Source: Staphylococcus hominis subsp. hominis
GTDB lineage: Bacteria; Bacillota; Bacilli; Staphylococcales; Staphylococcaceae
Length of the DNA: 64,000 nt
Direction of reading: 5' to 3'
Assembly: GCF_002901845.1 (NCBI RefSeq)
Contig: NZ_PPQE01000028.1
Span: forward strand, 50,869-114,868
The notes beneath the pieces were generated by a model, which was not told the origin of the DNA, made no database searches, and saw only the letters and a program-made list of their open reading frames with translations. The position numbers and the translations under genes are program-made. Below are positions 52,730 to 61,897 of the stretch, piece by piece (the first letter of the stretch is position 1; every line of letters starts with the position of its first letter).

Positions 52730-54556
52730 ATGAAGTGGCTGAAACAACTCCAATCCCTTCACACAAAACTCGTTATTGTTTATGTCTTACTGATTATTAT
52801 TGGAATGCAGATTATTGGTCTGTATTTCACTAATAGTTTAGAAAAAGAATTAACCAATAATTTCATGAAGAATATTAAACAATATGCGACACAACTCGAA
52901 GTCAATATTGAGCGTATTTATAAAGATAATCCTTCAAATGCACAAAAGGAAGTTCAATCGCTACTGAATGAATACGCTAACCGACAAGAGATTGAAGAAA
53001 TCCGCTTTATTGATAAAGATCAAATTATAATGGCTACAGCGAAGTTATCATCCCATAGCTTAATTAATCAAAAAGTGAATGATAATTCTGTTCAAAAAGC
53101 AATCTCTCTTGGTGAAGCAAATAGTCATAACGTCTTAAAAGACTATGGTAATGGTAAAGAACGGATTTGGATTTACAACTTACCAGTTAAGAATGGCAAT
53201 GATGTGATCGGTAATATTTACATAGAGTCAAATATTAATGATGTATATAACCAACTTAACAATATCAATCAAATCTTTATTATTGGTACGGCTATTTCCT
53301 TATTTATCACGGTCATACTCGGTTTCTTTATTGCGCGAACGATTACGCGACCGATTACAGATATGCGTAACCAAACAGTTGAAATGTCAAAAGGGAACTA
53401 TACACAGCGTGTTAAGATTTATGGCAATGACGAAATTGGTGAACTTGCGCTTGCGTTTAATAATCTTTCTAAACGTGTACAAGAAGCCCAAGCGAATACA
53501 GAAAGTGAAAAACGTCGACTCGATTCTGTCATTACACATATGAGTGATGGTATCATTGCGACGGATCGACGTGGTCGTATTCGTATTGTGAATGATATGG
53601 CGATTAAAATGTTAGGTATGGCGAAAGAAGACCTCATTGGTTATTACATGCTAAATGTTTTAAAAATAGAAGGCGATTTTTCATTAGAAGAAATTCAAGA
53701 GAATAATGATAGTATCTTAATTGATATGAACGAAGAAGAAGGTATTATTGCACGTGTCAACTTTAGCACGATTGTACAAGATACAGGATTTGTTAATGGT
53801 TATATCGCCGTATTACACGATGTTACAGAGCAACAACAAGTGGAACGTGAACGTCGCGAATTCGTTGCCAATGTATCACACGAATTACGTACGCCACTAA
53901 CCTCAATGAACAGTTATATTGAAGCACTTGAAGAAGGCGCTTGGAAAGATGAAAATCTTGCGCCATCGTTCCTTTCAGTCACACGTGAAGAAACGGTACG
54001 TATGATTCGACTGGTCAATGACTTACTTCAATTATCTAAAATGGATAATGAGACAGAACAAATTACAAAAGAAATTGTCGACTTTAATATGTTTATTAAT
54101 AAAATTATTAATCGACATGAAATGGCAGCGAAAGATACAACGTTTGTACGTGAAATTCCAAATGAAACGATTTTCACAGAAATAGATCCAGATAAGATGA
54201 CGCAAGTATTTGATAACGTCATTACGAATGCGATGAAATATTCTCGTGGAGATAAACGTGTCGAGTTCCACGTGAAACAAAATGCACTTTATAATCGAAT
54301 GACCATTCGTATTAAAGATAATGGCATCGGTATTCCAATTAATAAAGTAGATAAAATCTTTGATCGCTTCTACCGCGTAGATAAAGCACGTACACGTAAA
54401 ATGGGTGGTACGGGTCTTGGACTGGCCATTTCAAAAGAAATTGTCGAAGCACATAATGGTCGTATCTGGGCAAACAGTGTTGAAGGACAAGGCACATCGA
54501 TATTTATTACGCTTCCATGTGAAGTGATAGACGACGGTGATTGGGATGAACAGTAA
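52730..54556 (+). CDS. walK: Essential sensor histidine kinase WalK
   Basis: A 608-residue kinase. Two helices, at about residues 14-34 and 183-203, flank an extracellular Cache-like domain. Then come HAMP ([14 protein letters not shown]), PAS (about 265-370), HisKA with the phosphoacceptor His in [15 protein letters not shown] (about residue 385), and HATPase ([40 protein letters not shown]). It phosphorylates WalR. The ATG at 52730 follows AGGAG by nine bases. Its 3' third contains a parS site, and its end overlaps walH by 11 bases. Confidence 0.98.
   Translation: MKWLKQLQSLHTKLVIVYVLLIIIGMQIIGLYFTNSLEKELTNNFMKNIKQYATQLEVNIERIYKDNPSNAQKEVQSLLNEYANRQEIEEIRFIDKDQIIMATAKLSSHSLINQKVNDNSVQKAISLGEANSHNVLKDYGNGKERIWIYNLPVKNGNDVIGNIYIESNINDVYNQLNNINQIFIIGTAISLFITVILGFFIARTITRPITDMRNQTVEMSKGNYTQRVKIYGNDEIGELALAFNNLSKRVQEAQANTESEKRRLDSVITHMSDGIIATDRRGRIRIVNDMAIKMLGMAKEDLIGYYMLNVLKIEGDFSLEEIQENNDSILIDMNEEEGIIARVNFSTIVQDTGFVNGYIAVLHDVTEQQQVERERREFVANVSHELRTPLTSMNSYIEALEEGAWKDENLAPSFLSVTREETVRMIRLVNDLLQLSKMDNETEQITKEIVDFNMFINKIINRHEMAAKDTTFVREIPNETIFTEIDPDKMTQVFDNVITNAMKYSRGDKRVEFHVKQNALYNRMTIRIKDNGIGIPINKVDKIFDRFYRVDKARTRKMGGTGLGLAISKEIVEAHNGRIWANSVEGQGTSIFITLPCEVIDDGDWDEQ
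54264..54279 (+). promoter_or_regulatory. parS site inside walK
   Basis: AGTTCCACGTGAAACA matches the parS consensus TGTTNCACGTGAAACA at every position except the first. It lies within the walK coding sequence (about residue 512), about 24 kb right of dnaA. ParB (5658-6482) should load here and spread. It is the only close match I found in the window. Confidence 0.85.
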
Positions 54557-55877
54557 GGAACATATTAAATCAGTTATCCTTTTTCTTTTAGTCATGATGA
54601 GTATTGTCCTTACGTATATGATTTGGAACTTTACTCCAGATTTAAATAATTTAGACAGCGCGGATAGTAAAAAAAACAATACTAAAACCATTGGTAAACC
54701 TTTAGCTGCAAAGATGGACACAGTGATTTCACCTTATCAAGTTGTGTCAGTTAAAGGGGATAAAGTAAAAGGATTGACACCATCAAGATCTCAACTCGCT
54801 CAAGTTATTGATCCACTCAAAGATCATGAAGTGAGTAAAGTAGAATTGATGCAAAAAGGGTATAATTTGCAAACCCCGATATTAGACCATGATTTTGTCG
54901 TATTGGATTTTACGTATGATATGCCATTAACCACCTATTTAGGTCAAGTACTTAATAACTCAGCTAAAATTCCTAAACATTTTAGCTTTAATCGAATTTT
55001 AATGGATAAAAATTCTAAGGGTGATCTAGAATTATATGCGCTGAGTAAACATCATCAACACGTCATGAAAGTGACGATAGACGCGAAGGCAACACCATTT
55101 ACTAAAACCATTCATCATTTAGAAAAAGATATGGAAACCTATTCGGAAGTGATTACGAATAAGACAACGATTGATAAATCAACGCATATTTTTGCGCCGA
55201 AACATCCAAAAGACCTACACTCATATCGTATGGTATATGATACGATTTCAGTCGAAACGATGAACTCAATTTTATTTGATGATTCTGTCATTATTCGAAG
55301 CGGAAAAAGTGGTTCAACCACATATAATAATAATACTGGCGTCGCAAACTATAATGATGACAGTAAAAAGTACCATTATAAAAACTTATCGGAAGATGAA
55401 TCAGGTTCGAAAGATATGGATACTTCCATCCCAAGTACATTCGAATATATTAATAATCATGGTGGTTTCTTTAACGATGATTTCCGTCTGTTCGATACAG
55501 ATAATATGTCAGGAGAATTAACCTATCAACTATTCCTCAATGGACATCCTACATTTAATGATCAACAGTTGAATGAAATTAATGTGACTTGGGGAGAAAA
55601 AGGAATTTATGACTATAAACGTGCTCTTCTACGTTCAAGCGTGCCTTTAGAAGGTGCAACGACATCATTAGATAGTTTGGAAACGGTGCGTGCGTCACTT
55701 GCAAATAATCATAACATTGATTTTGAAAAAGTATCGAATATGATCGTTGGCTATAAAGAAGATGATAAGCCAGATAAAGATGACATCGAAGTACAACGGA
55801 ATAGTGTATTTATTCCAACGTGGTATGTTGAGTATGATGGTGAGTGGTATGTATATCAGGATGGGAGGCTTGAATAA
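54546..55877 (+). CDS. walH: WalRK accessory protein WalH (YycH)
   Basis: A 443-residue protein with one N-terminal membrane helix (residues 8-25, [19 protein letters not shown]) and a large extracytoplasmic part. It has YycH family motifs [48 protein letters not shown] and a C-terminal [19 protein letters not shown]. It binds WalK at the membrane; in S. aureus it activates, in Bacillus it represses. The ATG at 54546 is in the last codons of walK. Confidence 0.95.
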   Translation: MNSKEHIKSVILFLLVMMSIVLTYMIWNFTPDLNNLDSADSKKNNTKTIGKPLAAKMDTVISPYQVVSVKGDKVKGLTPSRSQLAQVIDPLKDHEVSKVELMQKGYNLQTPILDHDFVVLDFTYDMPLTTYLGQVLNNSAKIPKHFSFNRILMDKNSKGDLELYALSKHHQHVMKVTIDAKATPFTKTIHHLEKDMETYSEVITNKTTIDKSTHIFAPKHPKDLHSYRMVYDTISVETMNSILFDDSVIIRSGKSGSTTYNNNTGVANYNDDSKKYHYKNLSEDESGSKDMDTSIPSTFEYINNHGGFFNDDFRLFDTDNMSGELTYQLFLNGHPTFNDQQLNEINVTWGEKGIYDYKRALLRSSVPLEGATTSLDSLETVRASLANNHNIDFEKVSNMIVGYKEDDKPDKDDIEVQRNSVFIPTWYVEYDGEWYVYQDGRLE

Positions 55878-56669
55878 ATGAACTGGAAACTAACCAAAAC
55901 ATTGTTTATTTTCGTGTTTGTTCTAGTCAATATCTTTCTCATTCTGATTTATATTAATAAGGTGACTAAATCGCAAATTAATGAAACTGAAAGCGATAAT
56001 GAAGTCAACTTCCAGCAAGAAGAGATTAAAGTATCGACAGATGTATTAAATAAAGATGTAAGTGGTACGAAGATGCAAATGATTACTGCTACTTCTAAGA
56101 ACTTTAAATCATACGCTGAAAATAAATCTTCATTAGAAACAAGTGATTCTGGTTTCACATTAAGCGGTGAGGTAGATAATACTGTAAATGTAAGTGATCG
56201 TAATCTTAGTGATTTAAAAGATTACATTATCAATCATATTTATAATGGTAAGGTCTATCAACTTGGCGATATGAATTCAAATACAGTCACTTACGAACAA
56301 ACATATGATGGATACCCATTGCTTAATAACAATAAAGCACGGCTTCGCTTTAATATAGACGATGGTAAAGCGACCACGTATAAACAAACATTAATGAGTA
56401 AAATTGAACCTGCAAAAGGTGACAATAATCCTAAGAAGCAAGTCATTACGCCGCGTAAAGCAATTGAAAGCTTGTATTTCAATCGTTACTTAAAAGCTGG
56501 CGATGAAGTATTAGATGCTAGACTAGGATATTACTCAGTAGTAAGAGAAACCAACGTTCAATTACTACAAGCAAACTGGGAAATCAAAGTGAAACATAAA
56601 GGTAAAGAAGAAACGAAAAAATATTATGTTGAAGCCACTTCAGTCAATCCCAAAGTGATTGATAACTAA
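55878..56669 (+). CDS. walI: WalRK accessory protein WalI (YycI)
   Basis: A 263-residue protein with an N-terminal membrane helix (residues 7-27, TLFIFVFVLVNIFLILIYI) and an extracytoplasmic YycI domain containing GYPLLNNNKARLRFNIDDGK, TPRKAIESLYFNRYLKAGDEV and ANWEIKVKHKGKEE. It forms a ternary complex with WalH and WalK. The ATG lies directly after the walH stop. A terminator follows. Confidence 0.95.
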   Translation: MNWKLTKTLFIFVFVLVNIFLILIYINKVTKSQINETESDNEVNFQQEEIKVSTDVLNKDVSGTKMQMITATSKNFKSYAENKSSLETSDSGFTLSGEVDNTVNVSDRNLSDLKDYIINHIYNGKVYQLGDMNSNTVTYEQTYDGYPLLNNNKARLRFNIDDGKATTYKQTLMSKIEPAKGDNNPKKQVITPRKAIESLYFNRYLKAGDEVLDARLGYYSVVRETNVQLLQANWEIKVKHKGKEETKKYYVEATSVNPKVIDN

Positions 56670-56688
56670 AAAGTGATGCATTTTAAAT

Positions 56689-56728
56689 AGAGCAAAATGA
56701 CGGTCAAAGTTGCCCGTTGTTTTGCTCT
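56689..56728 (+). terminator. Terminator of walRKHI
   Basis: AGAGCAAAATGACGG pairs (one bulge) with CCCGTTGTTTTGCTCT around a short loop; the following tract is only moderately T-rich (TTAAAT), so read-through into walJ is possible. Confidence 0.65.
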
Positions 56729-56788
56729 TAAATCGTTAATATAAACAGAGAATTGGAATTTCTAGTTACAGGTTGGTATAGTATACTA

Positions 56789-56847
56789 TAAAAGTACTTT
56801 TAGAGCGGAAGGTTTCGAACAAAGATACAAGTTCGAAACTATATTTT
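56789..56847 (+). ncRNA. Candidate short RNA or attenuated leader between walI and walJ
   Basis: A promoter-like TTGGAA (56753) and TATAGT (56777) with 18-base spacing point to a start near 56789. About 25 bases later the stem GTTTCGAAC / GTTCGAAAC (812-820 and 831-839 after 56000) ends in a TATATTTTTTT tract, an intrinsic-terminator form. So a transcript of about 55-60 bases is predicted, either a small RNA or a leader that terminates before walJ. No open reading frame is present. Confidence 0.4.
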
Positions 56848-56933
56848 TTTAGAAAAAAAGTAAATATAAAATAATTAGACTGAAGGCACTCTAAATAATT
56901 AAAATTTAAGATAATGAGAAAGGATGAACCATC

Positions 56934-57725
56934 TTGATTCGAATGAGCGTATTAGCAAGCGGTAGTACAGGAAACGCGACTTATGTAGAAAGTGAGAAAG
57001 GCAGTCTATTAGTAGATGTCGGTCTTACAGGTAAAAAGATGGAAGGTTTATTTAGTCAGATTGATAGAGATATGAAGAATCTGAATGGCATCCTAGTGAC
57101 ACATGAACATAGCGATCATATTAAAGGACTGGGTGTCATTGCACGTCGATATGGTTTGCCCGTGTATGCGAATGAAAAAACGTGGAAAGCGATTGAGAAA
57201 AAAGACGATAAAATTCCAATGGATCAAAAATTTATTTTCAATCCGTATGAAACGAAATCCATTGCAGGTTTTGATATAGAATCATTTAATGTCTCTCATG
57301 ATGCGATTGATCCACAATTTTATATTTTCCATAATAACTATAAAAAATTTACGATGATTACAGATACTGGCTATGTATCAGACCGAATGAAAGGTATGAT
57401 TCAAGGTAGTGACGCTTTTATGTTTGAAAGTAATCATGATGTGGATATGTTACGCATGTGTCGTTATCCTTGGAAGACGAAACAGCGTATTTTAAGTGAT
57501 ATGGGACATGTGTCAAATGAAGATGCAGGACATGCGATGGCGGATGTAATTACAGGTCATACGAAACGTATCTATCTGTCACATTTATCTCGTGATAATA
57601 ATATGAAAGATTTAGCACGAATGAGCGTTGGACAAGTATTAAATGAACATGATATCGATACTGAAAAAGAAGTATTACTATGTGACACAGATAAAGCACA
57701 AGCGACACCGATTTATACGTTATAA
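56934..57725 (+). CDS. walJ: MBL-fold exonuclease WalJ (YycJ)
   Basis: A 263-residue metallo-beta-lactamase-fold protein. It begins [19 protein letters not shown], with the metal motif [12 protein letters not shown] (about residues 54-65), and later [31 protein letters not shown] and [12 protein letters not shown]. It is thought to link replication or mismatch repair to Wal signalling; it is an exonuclease in other species. The start is unusual: AAAGG at 56919-56923 is followed by an ATG at 56924 that is out of frame and stops after 13 codons, so I use TTG at 56934 (ATG at 56943 is the alternative). Confidence 0.93.
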   Translation: MIRMSVLASGSTGNATYVESEKGSLLVDVGLTGKKMEGLFSQIDRDMKNLNGILVTHEHSDHIKGLGVIARRYGLPVYANEKTWKAIEKKDDKIPMDQKFIFNPYETKSIAGFDIESFNVSHDAIDPQFYIFHNNYKKFTMITDTGYVSDRMKGMIQGSDAFMFESNHDVDMLRMCRYPWKTKQRILSDMGHVSNEDAGHAMADVITGHTKRIYLSHLSRDNNMKDLARMSVGQVLNEHDIDTEKEVLLCDTDKAQATPIYTL

Positions 57726-57741
57726 AATTGAAAAGAAGTAT

Positions 57742-57795
57742 GAAGCTTAATGAAAATCTTAAGAAAGTATGAGATTTTTATTAAGCTCTTTTTTT
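57742..57795 (+). terminator. Terminator of walJ
   Basis: A long stem with GAAGCTTAATGAAAATCTTA pairing imperfectly with TGAGATTTTTATTAAGCTC, followed by seven T, starts 17 bases after the stop. Confidence 0.75.
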
Positions 57796-57850
57796 GGAAA
57801 AATTAAAGTTATTATCTAACAATTGGACTATACATGAATATTCATTAAAA

Positions 57851-58111
57851 GGTGGATAAATAGTGCGATTTAGCTAGAATCTGTGAATAAATATAAAAGA
57901 CGGTCGTGAAGTTATCCCCAAATTTAAAGAAAGTTATCCACTATTGTGAATAATACACACAGAAATACTCACATTATACACAGACTTATCCACAAAAATA
58001 GTGTGTACATGACATTTTTTGTAGATAAATCTCAAATTTTCCACAGAATTTATATACATTCCTGTTATAATTAGAGGGAATTCTGTTAACAAGTTGATAA
58101 CTTGTGGATAA
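57851..58111. promoter_or_regulatory. DnaA-box cluster upstream of rlmH
   Basis: About ten DnaA-box-like sequences lie in 260 bases. Exact boxes: 57986-57994 (TTATCCACA) and 58103-58111 (TGTGGATAA). One-mismatch boxes: 57851, 57912, 57934, 57945, 57974, 58020 and 58037 (9 bases each). The density matches oriC, though the site is 28 kb away. In Bacillus a DnaA-box cluster lies at yydA, the rlmH homologue, so this looks like a conserved titration or regulatory site. It also contains the rlmH promoter. Confidence 0.8.
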
Positions 58112-58144
58112 GTCGAATAACTATTATCAACACGGAGGACTATA

Positions 58145-58624
58145 ATGAAGATTACTATTTTAGCTGTCGGCAAATTAAAAGAAAAATACTGGAAACAAGC
58201 GATTGCTGAATATGAAAAAAGACTCGGAGCATATTCTAAAATTGAGATGATTGAAGTACCAGATGAAAAAGCACCTGAAACTATGAGTGATAAAGAGATT
58301 GAAAAAGTTAAAGAAAAAGAAGGACAACGATTATTAGCCCAAATTAAACCACAAGCCACCGTTATTACATTAGAAATACAAGGTAAAATGTTGTCATCGG
58401 AAGGGTTAGCTAAAGAACTACAACAACGTATGACACAAGGACAAAGCGACTTCGTCTTCGTCATTGGGGGATCAAACGGACTCCATCAAGACGTCTTAAA
58501 TCGCAGCAACTACGCACTCTCATTCAGTAAAATGACCTTCCCACACCAAATGATGCGCGTCGTCTTAATCGAACAAGTGTATCGAGCATTTAAGATTATG
58601 AGAGGCGAAGCATATCATAAGTGA
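58145..58624 (+). CDS. rlmH: 23S rRNA (pseudouridine1915-N3)-methyltransferase RlmH (OrfX)
   Basis: A 159-residue SPOUT methyltransferase. It begins [20 protein letters not shown]. The SAM knot contains [19 protein letters not shown] and the C-terminal [34 protein letters not shown]. It methylates Psi1915 of 23S rRNA in the assembled 70S ribosome. CGGAGGAC gives a strong ribosome binding site. Its last 18 bases are the attachment site for SCC elements, and the C-terminal AYHK is unchanged. Confidence 0.98.
58607..58624 (+). other. SCC attachment site (attB/attL) at the 3' end of rlmH
   Basis: GAAGCATATCATAAGTGA ends at the rlmH stop codon and is the core used by Ccr recombinases, followed by the usual TGCGGTTTTT. 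I see no second copy of this core to the right within the window. An AT-rich, non-core gene block starts just after it. Confidence 0.9.
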
Positions 58625-58734
58625 TGCGGTTTTTAACTCGCTTCAAAAAAGATTGTAGAGTAGTATTTTTAAATACATAAAATATATATATTATTAATTA
58701 TGATAAAATATATAATATATGAGGAGGAAAGAAA

Positions 58735-59496
58735 TTGAAATATTGGATTATACCATGTAATGTGAAAACATATGATGCGATAGGAGCGTTTAATGAGTTA
58801 AAATTAATAGATTGGAAGCAAAGTAAAAATTTAAAATCAGCAAAAATAAATGATATCGTAATGATTTATCTATCTAAACCTTTTTCTTGTGTTAAATATA
58901 TATGTAAAATAAAAAAAGTTAATATGTCAAAAGAAATTATTGATGATAAAAAATTTGTCATAAATGGAGATAACTATACAAATTATGGTAACTATATGAG
59001 AATTGAGTTTATTAAAGAAATCGAGGAAAATTTAATAACTTTAAAAGAATTACATAATCATGGGATGAAAGGAAATGTTCAAGGACCACGTTCATTAAGT
59101 AATGAGTTATTGGATTTCGTTTTAGAAGTGTTAGAAAAAACTTCAGATTTTGATGAATCTCAAATTGAAAATGTAGAATATAAAGAAGGCAAAATTTTAA
59201 AAAAATATGGAAGTAAGTTTGAAAGGAATTCAAAACTTAGGGAAAAGGCAATTGAAATTCATGGAGTTACATGTAAAGTTTGTGGTTTTAATTTTGAAAA
59301 AAAGTACGGAAACATTGGTAAAAATTTTATTGAAATTCATCATATTAAACCAATGTACGATATCAGAAAAGAAATTTTAGTTAATCCTCAGACTGATTTA
59401 ATTCCATTATGTTCAAATTGTCATAAAATGATACATAGAAGTAAAAGAAAGCCTTATACTATAGAACAACTGAAAAGTATGATCAAATTTGAATGA
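58735..59496 (+). CDS. EVE-HNH endonuclease, probably modification-dependent
   Basis: A 253-residue protein. Residues 1 to about 125 look like an EVE/PUA-like domain (KYWIIPCNVKTYDAIGAF, with DIVMIYLSKP and the GPRSLSNELLDFV segment), which in related proteins reads modified bases. Residues 165-253 are an HNH (McrA-like) nuclease: CKVC at 180-183, FIEIHHIKPM (His 202-203), CSNCHKMIH at 226-234. EVE-HNH proteins of known function cut DNA with modified cytosine, so a type IV restriction role is inferred. The start is TTG, seven bases after GAGGAGG. It is the first gene after the SCC attachment site and heads a three-gene plus-strand run. Confidence 0.85.
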   Translation: MKYWIIPCNVKTYDAIGAFNELKLIDWKQSKNLKSAKINDIVMIYLSKPFSCVKYICKIKKVNMSKEIIDDKKFVINGDNYTNYGNYMRIEFIKEIEENLITLKELHNHGMKGNVQGPRSLSNELLDFVLEVLEKTSDFDESQIENVEYKEGKILKKYGSKFERNSKLREKAIEIHGVTCKVCGFNFEKKYGNIGKNFIEIHHIKPMYDIRKEILVNPQTDLIPLCSNCHKMIHRSKRKPYTIEQLKSMIKFE

Positions 59497-59567
59497 ATTT
59501 TTAATTTATAATATATTAAATTTTTTAAAACTGTTTAAATTATTATTTATATAATGGGAGCTATAAA

Positions 59568-60443
59568 ATGAATAAAAGAAGTAAAAGTATCAATCTTTTT
59601 TTAATAGATGGCGATGTAAAAGGCCGCATAAAATGTACTATAGCTAATTGGACAGGTTTAGTTTTTAAAATTCCTAGAATTCAAGTTGAAGATAGCAAAA
59701 ATCGAGAAGAATTAAAACAAACAGGTGTTTACTTTTTATTTGGATCTGCTGATGATAGTGAAGTTGATAAGGATAATGTATATATTGGACAAGCTGGGTT
59801 AAGAGCTAACGGAGAAGGATTACTATTTCGTATTAATGAACATAAAAATGATGCTTCTAAAGATTATTGGAATGAAGCAGTTGTGGTTACAACATCTAAT
59901 AATTCTTTTGGGCCAACTGAAATTAGTTATCTTGAAAATAAACTTGTTATGATGGCCAAACACGCTAATCGTTATGAAGTTAAGAATAGCGTTAACCCTA
60001 ACAAAGGAAATATTACTGAAGAGAAAAAATCAGAATTAGAAGAGTTTATAGAAAACTTAAAGTTAGTTATAGGTACACTGGGTTATAAAATTTTCGAAGA
60101 TGTTATAAATGAAGAAGAAATTGATAAATCTGAACCAATATTATTTTATAAAGTTAAAAATATAGAAGCACGAGGTAAAAGAACGACAGAAGGATTTGTT
60201 TTATTAAAAGGAAGTCAAATTTCTGAAATTATAAAAACTAAAACAAAAGATTTAAAAAAATCAGTAACTGCACAACGTGAAAAATACAAAAATGATATTA
60301 AAAATAACAAATTAACACATGATATTTTATTTAATAGCCCTTCTGGGGCTGCTAAGTTTGTAAGTGGTACTAGTGTTAATGGAATGATATGTTGGAAGAC
60401 AAAAGAAGGTTTAACTTTACAAGAAATTACAAGTAATGAGTAA
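59568..60443 (+). CDS. GIY-YIG nuclease-like protein with C-terminal DUF4357
   Basis: A 291-residue protein. The GIY-YIG core runs from TGVYFLFG (residues 52-59) through VYIGQAG (71-77), LLFRINEHKND (Arg 88, His 92) to GPTEISYLENKLVMMA (Glu 123 likely catalytic). Residues about 145-250 are helical and charged. The C-terminal FNSPSGAAKFVSGTSVNG, then CWKTKEGLTLQEI matches the DUF4357 pattern. The function is unproven; such proteins appear in restriction and defence islands. It starts at ATG with GGGAGC upstream and ends 33 bases before the next gene. Base composition is AT-rich like its neighbours. Confidence 0.82.
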   Translation: MNKRSKSINLFLIDGDVKGRIKCTIANWTGLVFKIPRIQVEDSKNREELKQTGVYFLFGSADDSEVDKDNVYIGQAGLRANGEGLLFRINEHKNDASKDYWNEAVVVTTSNNSFGPTEISYLENKLVMMAKHANRYEVKNSVNPNKGNITEEKKSELEEFIENLKLVIGTLGYKIFEDVINEEEIDKSEPILFYKVKNIEARGKRTTEGFVLLKGSQISEIIKTKTKDLKKSVTAQREKYKNDIKNNKLTHDILFNSPSGAAKFVSGTSVNGMICWKTKEGLTLQEITSNE

Positions 60444-60476
60444 ACGTTATATATAAGCAAAAAAAGGAGTGAGAAA

Positions 60477-61880
60477 GTGAGTAATTTATATATACTTTCT
60501 GAAGAAAGACCAAAAAAAAGTGTGATTAAACAACTTTTAATTTTGGCTCAAAGTAAAATTAATAACTTAAAGTCAAGTAAAAAAATTGAAAATACTGATA
60601 ATAATTTAATAATTCGACCCGAATTTATTGAAAACAAATTTACGTTTAATTATATTATTGAAGGAATCAAGTTAGAAGGGATACAAAAGATAATTATAAA
60701 ACTATCTAAAGGCACATCTAGTTTTATTGATTTTTTGATATTTATGCAAGAAGAAGAGCCTATACATAATAAAAAAAATAATTTAATTTTTGCTGTGGAA
60801 GAAACTAAAACTAGAGATAGCGAAAGTAGAAATACGGGTGTTTATCAAAGAGCAACTAAGTTTGTGTTTTTTGAATATTTTTATCCTAATGTACCAATTT
60901 ATATGCTTTATAACGATTCTAATAAAGATACCGATAAAAAGCCTTCTGATACAAGTATATTTGGTACTAATATGTACAAAAATTTAGGTGTAGATTTAAT
61001 AGGAAAAAATGACAAATGGTTTAACCCGTTTAAATCTATTGATGAACTAATAAATTTTAAAAATTCAATGAGAAAACCCCCTAATAATAATACACCTATT
61101 GTAATTCAAAAATTTCTGAATTGTATTAAAATATCAGGAAGATTAGAAAAGCCTATAGGAAAGGGCAATATAGGTCATGATCCAAATATTGGAGCATTAG
61201 CATTAATTAGTTCTACTATAAGAAAATTAGGATGGAATAAAGAAATTACTATAATTGACCATGGAGTAACTCAAAAATACGTCGATAAAAATTTTAGAAA
61301 TAAATTTTTGAGAATTTGTGCAATTCTAAACATAAATTTGGAAAATATCGATTTGGATTATCAGAAAATTAAATCAAATATGCCCTATAATTATTGGAAA
61401 TATGAAGAAAGTAGTGAAAAAGTAGCAGATATCTTTTTACATTTATTATGTGATTATTATGATATTGCTACTATATATGAGAATCATGCTGGAAGTGAGA
61501 GAGGTTATTTTATTACTTCTAATAATGAAAATATTGTGCTTCCAAAAAAGGATAAAAATAAAAATTTATATTATATTCCAGATGTTATTATAAAAAATGA
61601 TGAATTTAGAGAGTTATTGTTAATTGAAGGAAAAGTATATAATAAGTGGAAAGATGGAGTAAAAGAATTATATAATTATGATAATCTTGAAGAAGACTAC
61701 ATTTTTAAATATTATAAAGATTATAATATTACTAGATGGGTAACCTTGTATTCTAGTACATCTAAAAACGACTTGCCTCATGAAAAAGTTTTATTAGTAT
61801 TAAATAATAAAGGTGAAATAAATTTAAATAAAGAGGCACCGAAATGGTTAAATTTGATAATTAGAAATATAAAACGATGA
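60477..61880 (+). CDS. Probable restriction endonuclease with two PD-(D/E)XK-like cores
   Basis: A 467-residue protein of no family I recognise. Two nuclease-like cores are visible. The first is SFIDFLIFMQ (Asp 85) and IFAVEETKTRDSESRNTGVYQ (Glu 109, Lys 111). The second is YYIPDVII (Asp 369) and LLLIEGKVYNKW (Glu 384, Lys 386). Between them is GHDPNIGALALISSTIRKLGW. The convergent partner is a two-domain adenine methyltransferase, so I infer this to be its cognate endonuclease. The start is GTG at 60477, seven bases after AAGGAGTGAG. The gene ends inside a palindrome shared with the methyltransferase gene. Confidence 0.8.
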   Translation: MSNLYILSEERPKKSVIKQLLILAQSKINNLKSSKKIENTDNNLIIRPEFIENKFTFNYIIEGIKLEGIQKIIIKLSKGTSSFIDFLIFMQEEEPIHNKKNNLIFAVEETKTRDSESRNTGVYQRATKFVFFEYFYPNVPIYMLYNDSNKDTDKKPSDTSIFGTNMYKNLGVDLIGKNDKWFNPFKSIDELINFKNSMRKPPNNNTPIVIQKFLNCIKISGRLEKPIGKGNIGHDPNIGALALISSTIRKLGWNKEITIIDHGVTQKYVDKNFRNKFLRICAILNINLENIDLDYQKIKSNMPYNYWKYEESSEKVADIFLHLLCDYYDIATIYENHAGSERGYFITSNNENIVLPKKDKNKNLYYIPDVIIKNDEFRELLLIEGKVYNKWKDGVKELYNYDNLEEDYIFKYYKDYNITRWVTLYSSTSKNDLPHEKVLLVLNNKGEINLNKEAPKWLNLIIRNIKR

Positions 61881-61897
61881 GAATTTCTCATCGTTTT
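61871..61897. terminator. Shared palindromic terminator of the endonuclease and methyltransferase genes
   Basis: AAAACGATGAGAA (61871-61883) and TTCTCATCGTTTT (61885-61897) form a perfect 13-bp stem around one base. The plus gene's TGA (61878-61880) and the minus gene's TGA (61890-61888) lie inside it, so both proteins end in Lys-Arg from the same palindrome. T-runs on both strands make it bidirectional. Confidence 0.9.

Noticed and set aside
57934..58464. Minus-strand open frame across the rlmH promoter and gene.
   Set aside because: Antisense to rlmH and the DnaA-box cluster; codon pattern and context do not support a protein.
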